From Zeugodacus cucurbitae (taxonomy: Eukaryota > Arthropoda > Insecta > Diptera > Tephritidae), in assembly GCF_028554725.1 (NCBI RefSeq), contig NC_071671.1, positions 12,560,001-12,624,000 of the forward strand: 64,000 nt of DNA. The letters run 5' to 3'. Below the pieces are notes generated by a model. It saw only the letters and a list, made by a program, of their open reading frames with translations. It was not told the DNA's origin and did not search any database. The position numbers were made by a program, and so were the translations under genes. This document shows positions 58,308 to 64,000 of this stretch, in pieces (positions within the stretch are counted from its first letter, which is position 1; the number at the start of each line of letters is the position of its first letter).

Positions 58308-59160
58308 GGTCATGGGGTATAATGTTTATAATAATTTAAAATCAAATGGAACACCCAGTAAATTTGAATCAACAGAAAAAATACGCTCCAAGAGAATTAT
58401 TTGATGCTGGACTTATAGAAACTAGCAGTTTTGTTATGAGTTTGGGTTGTTTAGAACAGCTTTTATCGGATTTATTAAATATTTTTATCAACAACATCGC
58501 CAATTTGGAATATTGCTTTTGATTATAAGCAACGCAGCCTATCCACTGGGTTTATGCCGCTCTGCGAATGACTGTCTGCCCTTTTTATGTTCTCGGCAGC
58601 CTTTGAACTTTTGATCAACTTGTGCACGGACATTTGTGTGTAAATAACATTTTTGACATTTTTGCTATTGAATTTAGAAAAACATTTTTTTATTTTTGCA
58701 TAAAAATACACAGACTTATGATTATACATACAATAGTATGTATATGAAATCTTTCGTAAATCGTCGATTGAAATCATGATTTGTATAAGAATTCGACGAT
58801 TTATATACCTGATAGCATTTATTACCCATGAGCACGTACATATTTATGTGAGCTGCATCCCTATCAATTTTTAATGTTAAATATTTCAAGGATATGTTCA
58901 AAGAGTATGCACTAGAAGTTGAGCCACGAAGGCAGGATTCCAAAAAAAAGTTGTGTATGAATGTGATGGACCGATGTGTGCTGTTAGATAAAGACCGAAA
59001 GTTTTGGCTGAGGCGTGAAAGGTGATATTGAGGGTAATATTAGTCATAAGGGACTGGAATTCGAAACAAAAGCAGCATTTCTGTTCTCTAAGTATCGCTG
59101 GCGGCTTCCCAGCAATATGTATACAACGAATTTGTCCGGCAAATCTTCTTGATAAACATA
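58308..59160. other. Intergenic sequence
   Basis: AT-rich, nothing recognised. Confidence 0.4.
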
Positions 59161-59162
59161 TA

Positions 59163-60784
59163 CAGAGGTAGTCAAAATTATTTACACATCGGACGTTTTT
59201 TTACAAGTTTCACACAAAAAGCTTTGGCTTGTGGTTGTTGTTGTCGTAGTGTAACAAAACGCTATGTTGTTGTAAACCTTGATCTATTCCCGAGCGAAGG
59301 ACGTCGGTTTGGCTAGAATAGCTAGAAATATGTCGGAGAAATACGCATATGAACTGAAGACTCGCGGTAGTCAAAAGTATTTACACACGGTGATTTACCC
59401 TTTATCCTTAGATTTGCTTTAAGCCAGAGTAGTAATTCGATTCTATTGCATTCATGACAACCTAATTCAGCCATAAAATATAAAAATTGGTAAATAAAAT
59501 GTCGAAAACAAAGGAATTATCGAATATAACTAAAGTGGAGATTGTTACTAAGTTTAAGACTCGGGTTTCGGCTTCGGAGTTAGTTAAAATTTATAGAATT
59601 TGATGGAATACTGTTTACAATGTTATTAAAAAGAAGGACACGAAATATTACAAGGGCAATTTAAAGATAACTGGGCTGAAACCTGTGATAACTCAAAAAG
59701 AATGCAGAAGATTAGTAGGAACTGTCATACAAAATCCCACAATTAGTCCTGTTAATATTGCAGCAGCATCGAATCAGCATATTACATGAACAGTCAATGA
59801 TGCTACACTGTTAAGGACATTTAAAAATAGTAACATAAATAACTACGTTGTGCATAAATTTGACCGAAACCGAAACCAAAAAAGCGATATGCCTCTCATT
59901 TGCCTTAAAATGCATCCTAAAGCCTGTCGTTGGCAGATAAGGCTGAATTTTACTTCCTGGGCTTCTTTAGTCAACGCTTTACGCATTTACCACGTGAGAA
60001 GAAGAATAATGCAGTTTAGACTTTAAATAGAGTCGGGAGTGACATTATAATTTTTTGGGGAAATTTTCCTTACTTCTGTTTTGGAGATTTGGTACTAATT
60101 TAGGGACCCTAAATCATCCGGATATATCAGAATTCACATGACCTTGCCATTGTAGTGGTCCGTCGGCCTTTTTCAACTATTGACTACATTTTACGATAGG
60201 ACAATGCTCCATTTCATGAAGGATCTCTACCTACAAAAGTTTTAAATAAAGCAAATCAAGTTGACCTCCGCACAGCCCTGACCAAAACTTTAGTCAAAAT
60301 GTTTGGTTTTTCGTTAAATATCAGAGGACAATTGATATAATAACCGAAAACGCCGAAATTATCGACATTTGGTCTAAATTAACTGTTAACTTAGCGCACA
60401 ATTGTGATGAATCAATTCGGACCATAAAGCAGGCTTATATTGATGCCAATGATAATGTAACCAATTATGAATTTATCGCCTTAGAATAGGAACTTAGACT
60501 AAACATTAAAATTATAAAAATTATCATTAAAAACTAACAGGATAATCCATTTTAAGTTGTGTGTAAATACTTTTGACTACTGCAAGCCTGTAGTTCATTT
60601 GCTTATATCTCCGCCATATTTCGAGCTATTCTAGCCAAACCGACTTCATTCGCTCGGGAATAGATCAAGGTTTACAACAACATAGCGTTTTGTTACACTA
60701 CGACAACAACAACAACAAGCCAAAGCTTTTTGTGTGAAACTTGTAAAAAAACGTCCGATGTGTAAATAATTTTGACTACCTCTG
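59163..60784 (+). mobile_element. Tc1/mariner-type transposon with 226-bp inverted repeats (IR/DR type)
   Basis: Complete ends: CAGAGGTAGTCAAAATTATT at 59163 and its perfect reverse complement at 60784, with TA at 59161-59162 and 60785-60786. The inverted repeats are about 226 bp (59163-59388 and 60559-60784) and nearly identical. Each contains two direct copies of a 22-bp word (GTAGTCAAAAGTATTTACAC plus two bases): outer at 59168-59189 and 60758-60779, inner at 59367-59388 and 60559-60580. This is the IR/DR layout known from Minos, Paris, S and Sleeping Beauty elements, where the transposase binds all four sites. The internal transposase is dead. Confidence 0.93.
59499..60489 (+). pseudogene. 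Tc1-like transposase, degenerate
   Basis: Starts MSKTKELSNITKVEIVTKFK with a helix-turn-helix-like N-terminus (VSASELVKIYR), continues KKKDTKYYKGNLKITGLKPV and ITQKECRRLVGTVIQNPTIS, and ends VNLAHNCDESIRTIKQAYID then FIALE and stop at 60487-60489. The region before it, PPHSPDQNFSQNVWFFVK, corresponds to the usual SPDLNPIENLW block. Many stops and shifts lie between 59600 and 60280, so it cannot make transposase. Confidence 0.85.
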
Positions 60785-60786
60785 TA

Positions 60787-62061
60787 TATTTAAAATTGCT
60801 TCTTCAAAGTAAACTATTAAGCGCTCATCTATTCTCAAAAATAATCACGCTGAAAGTTATAAGAAAGTTAGCGAGCTGAATGCAATGAATTGTAGGCAGT
60901 CTGTGTGAACAGCTAGTGTTATTTGTTCGATTAATAACTCTCTAACGGTTGATGAATCAAAATTAGCTTTCAGATATATTTGAAGAGACACCTTTTTGAA
61001 GTGTCCTAATTTCAATATTTAATATAACAGCGAAAAATAATAATTTCTATATCAAAGACATCTGTGTTTTATGAAACCGATTTCCCTCTCTAAAACTCCA
61101 CTATGTTGATCCATGAAACATACTTTGATGATGGATAAGTGTTATTTACAAATTGTAAAATAACAATTAGGATGTATTTGCCTGATCCTGAGGGACTCTT
61201 ATAAGGACAGTGCCTAGAAAAGTAGTTACACAAATACTGAGGCTAAGTGCATTTTTCTTGTTTCTTGGACTCAATCAAGACTACACCGCCTTCCTTTCGT
61301 AACAAATAAAATATTGTAGAAAGGATTGACTTTAATATTTCAAAGCTTCATATGGTATGTTTTCTTTCCCTATCTATACTAGCATAAATACTGTATAGCT
61401 GAATGTAGCCTGCTTTGTTTGTCATTTCTAACTTTCATTGCACACAGATTTGACCTTTAACGCATCAGCTGCTTTAAAGCGCTCCGCTGACGTGAGTCTT
61501 TATTTTACATTATTCTGTTTCTTTTAGTACTGCCGCAGTCGCCGTTACAGCGTTTGTTGTTCTTTTAGTTTGAGTTCAGGACAACAATATGCGTGCTTGC
61601 GTGCATTCTACCGCTTTATGGTGCACTCACGTACACTTTAAGTGCGCTGCGGTTGCAGTGTTTATCCGCATTTGTTTTTTGCTGCTATTGCACATTTTCA
61701 ATCTTGCTTTCCCTTATGTTTTGTTACAGAGGGCTGTGGGTGAGCAGGGATGTATAAAAGCGATGGGAGGGATGGGTGACTGTATAAAAACATAGTGATC
61801 AAAACATTTAACCAATTTTTAATATTGGAAAAAAGTTTTTTTTTATATTTATTGTTATTGTATCGTCAAGAAGAAGAAGTATCGCCTAAAAACATTACTC
61901 AAAAGTGTTTCGACCTGACAATCCTTGGTCGCACCTGTTGCGTTCGTAGGAATAGGGACCGATATTTTTAAGAGATTGGAGAGCACACGGTGGGTCTATA
62001 TAACAGCAGTTTTCCCTCAAAATTCAAAATTTTGGTAATAAATTGTCATATCACAGCGTTA
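60787..62061. other. Intergenic sequence
   Basis: No gene. 61440-61790 is less AT-rich, with a 68-codon + frame (61589-61795) with no domain. Nothing else recognised. Confidence 0.4.
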
Positions 62062-62569
62062 GACCTGAGACTGTCTAGTACATATTGTAGTATGCTTCAG
62101 AAACCATATGTGTATCACCGGTTTTTCGAATTTTGTTTGAAAGCAAATGGTGTTCCGTAGTACAATAGAGTTCTAGAAACCATTGAAATTTTGTGGTGTT
62201 GTGAAATGTACTACAATGGATTGCATTGAACACACCGAAAGCTTTAAGCTTCTTCTTCTTCTTTAAATTGAAAACTAATTGAAATCAAAAAACAAAATTT
62301 GAAAAAAAAATTATGTGAAAAATATGTAATATGTATGTAATAATTATATTGGACAATAATATTTTAAGATTGCTTGAAGTTACAACTAAGTCAGGATCAA
62401 TGTTCCTGCCTGTTATTCATAATAACATTTTGCATGAATTTATTTGTATGAGCTGATGGATGTAAACATAGTACAATACTACATGTGTGTCACTATACTG
62501 GTATATGGTTTCTTGAGCTTTTATTGTAGTATACATCGCAGTACAGAAACCATATGTCTGTCTTAGGCA
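62062..62569 (-). mobile_element. 0.5-kb MITE with TTA duplication, copy 2
   Basis: Reverse-complement match to 57221-57731 along its whole length (508 versus 511 bp), flanked by TTA at 62059-62061 and 62570-62572. The two copies differ by scattered substitutions and small indels, mainly in homopolymers. Not coding. Confidence 0.8.
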
Positions 62570-62799
62570 TTATATATATGTACATATATTGTATTATAAT
62601 AGATATTTATGTTGAGAGATATATTTTATAATATTGCATGAACCATATATACATACATATATGGTTATATCTTATATGTAATAAACACATTTTTGTACCC
62701 TATGATATTTAAGCAACCCAACGAGACGTCGAATGATAGGTTCATATTATAGTTTAAAACAAACACCGTTATTAGGCCCCCAAAATATTAGTCAAAGTA

Positions 62800-63015
62800 T
62801 TGAATACACTATCAACTCGTATCCCGTCCCTGCTTTATAGTGCAGAAGCGTGGACGATATCGACATCCGATGAGACTTCACTAGATGTTTTGGAGCGAAA
62901 GGTTTTGAAGAAGATTTATGTTCCTTTGAATTTTGGCAACAGCGAATACGGCAGTTGGAACGATGAGCTTTACGAGTTATACGACGACATAGACAGCAGC
63001 TCCGCTAGAAGAAGA
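62800..63015 (+). pseudogene. RTE-like LINE fragment, left part (copy 5)
   Basis: Encodes IPSLLYSAEAWTISTSDETS, LDVLERKVLKKIYVPLNFGN and WNDELYELYDDID, the same C-terminal region as copies 1 and 2. It stops abruptly at about 63012, where a different LINE begins; matching sequence resumes at 63420. Confidence 0.85.
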
Positions 63016-63419
63016 CCTTATTAACATCTTCACTGACTCCCTCCCCGTAAATGACGTACTTGGAGAAACAACACCCCCCATTGCAGACACTGAGCTCGAG
63101 TTGCCTCGCGAAACTAGAGTGACCCTTGCGCAACTTCGTTCTGGATATTGTAGTAGACTAAAGACTAAGACTACCTATCCAGACTAGACCCTGACATACT
63201 CAACAAATGTCCTACATGCAAAGAGTCCCCGCATGAAACTAACCACCTCCTTGCATGCCCCCTTAACCCTACTCATCTAATACCCCTTTCCCTTTGGTCC
63301 GACCCTACCGAAACAGCTCGTTTCTTGGGCCTCCCGTTAGATGACTTCGATGACAATTAGGCTAGGCTTGTCGGTTCAGGCAGGCCTGAGTAACCGCTAC
63401 AACTACAACAATAGCAACA
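63012..63419 (+). mobile_element. LINE ORF2 C-terminus and 3' tail inserted into copy 5
   Basis: The + strand reads ETRVTLAQLRSGYCSRLKTK, then after a one-base frame slip RLDPDILNKCPTCKESPHET, NHLLACPLNPTHLIPLSLWS and ARFLGLPLDDFDDN with stop at 63357-63359. CPTCKESPHETNHLLAC is the C-terminal zinc-knuckle-like (CCHC) motif of I/jockey-related ORF2 proteins. A short 3' UTR (TCAGGCAGGCCTGAGTAACC) and a CAA-type tail follow to 63419. The 3' part is shared with the fragment in the Letm1 intron. Confidence 0.85.
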
Positions 63420-63470
63420 GCGGTTCCACTGGCTAGGTCATGTTGTTCGAATGGTCTAAAGCGGCCCAGC
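63420..63470 (+). pseudogene. RTE-like LINE fragment, right part (copy 5 resumes)
   Basis: CACTGGCTAGGTCATGTTGT and TCGAATGG encode the HWLGHVVRMD-type motif that in copies 1 and 2 directly follows the DELYELYDDID segment. It therefore continues the fragment that stops at 63012. The match ends by about 63470. Confidence 0.75.
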
Positions 63471-64000
63471 TTAATTTGTAAATAAAGTGTCCGTTAATTT
63501 GTTAAGCCAACAGAGAAAGAGTTCTGAATTTTTATGAGCACCTTTGTAATTAATAGAAATACAATTGGAGGTTTATTATTGTTCGCTGAAGGGTAACTGC
63601 TAAGAGAAAAAGGAACCAATATTAAATTTGAAACGGATAGGGAGAACAAAATATTATGATTTTAATGCAAATAGAATAATTTTCTGAAATTTATTTTCAC
63701 TCTCTCTTCAAATTATTCAGATTTATTATTTTAACGGAATCTTAAATATTACATTTTTAGCTTCTGGTACTGAAATTGAAATAATTACTTTTCTTGATAA
63801 TTACAGTTTTTAAGACAGCTTTAAATTTTTTTTTAGCTTTATACTTAAGCTTTCAATAAAGTAATGAGTCGACAGTAACACAGAACGCGAAGTGTATGTA
63901 TTTAACTATATGAACATATAACAAATTTATTTTAAAACCATTTTCTCCTGACTTTATAAAGTCATACACGTTCTTCACTTGCATAAGCGCAACAAAGGAA
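63471..64000. other. AT-rich sequence at the window end
   Basis: No coding sequence or repeat recognised. Confidence 0.4.

Noticed and set aside
1..64000. LTR retrotransposon or endogenous viral element
   Set aside because: I found no long terminal repeat pair, primer-binding site, gag/pol of gypsy or Copia type, or envelope-like frame.

Overview
The window is about 64 kb of AT-rich insect nuclear DNA, most likely from a true fruit fly (Tephritidae, Bactrocera/Zeugodacus-like) or a close dipteran relative. I base this on the two recognisable genes (fly-type exon sizes and GT-AG splice sites), the dense AT-rich intergenic DNA, and the many insect mobile-element remnants (RTE-like, jockey-like and R1-like LINEs, Tc1/mariner elements, MITEs). 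The species is an inference; nothing in the sequence names it. There are no operons, CRISPR arrays, rRNA genes or convincing tRNA genes.

Two conserved protein-coding genes lie in the first 15 kb and converge tail to tail. (1) Letm1, + strand, 2960-6323: the last four coding exons of the mitochondrial inner-membrane LETM1 cation/proton-exchange protein, with membrane segment, LETM1 domain, coiled coils and an intact EF-hand. Its first exon or exons lie upstream and were not identified. (2) An ARHGAP19-type RhoGAP (Drosophila RhoGAP54D), - strand, 14617 down to 10528: seven coding exons that join without a frame break into 1188 residues. The 4.2 kb between their stop codons holds a TTAA-flanked MITE (8434-9108) and a diverged 42-bp tandem repeat (about 9540-9670).

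From about 15 kb to 64 kb I find no convincing host coding gene. This is a layered mobile-element graveyard: five pieces of an RTE-like LINE (17.0-18.5, 44.3-44.7, 48.05-48.9, 53.7-53.9 and 62.8-63.45 kb); a jockey-like LINE 3' end (53.3-54.1 kb); two R1-like tails (28.4 and 32.5 kb); a further LINE whose 3' end also sits in a Letm1 intron; Tc1-like elements at 25.35-27.1, 54.5-55.4 and 59.2-60.8 kb; mariner and related transposase fragments at 34, 37 and 45 kb; a 1.5-kb element with 49-bp inverted repeats (22.0-23.5 kb) plus three truncated relatives; a candidate non-autonomous Helitron (41.2-41.8 kb); three TTAA-flanked elements; a pair of 0.5-kb MITEs in opposite orientation; and a 156-bp TA-flanked MITE in three copies. 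Several are nested, and one nesting is resolved exactly with target-site duplications (53.69-53.92 kb).

Between the repeats are less AT-rich islands (about 18.9-19.1, 42.1-43.7, 47.4-47.9 and 50.9-51.5 kb). Two carry strong splice donors after plausible 5'-exon-like sequence, so part of the gene desert may be long introns or regulatory DNA of a gene lying mostly outside the window. That is only a hypothesis. I found no sign of a new enzymatic system. The most unusual things are the IR/DR transposon with near-identical 226-bp repeats around a dead transposase, the TTAA-flanked elements with similar outer ends but unrelated interiors, and the 42-bp repeat rich in GGTCA half-sites.
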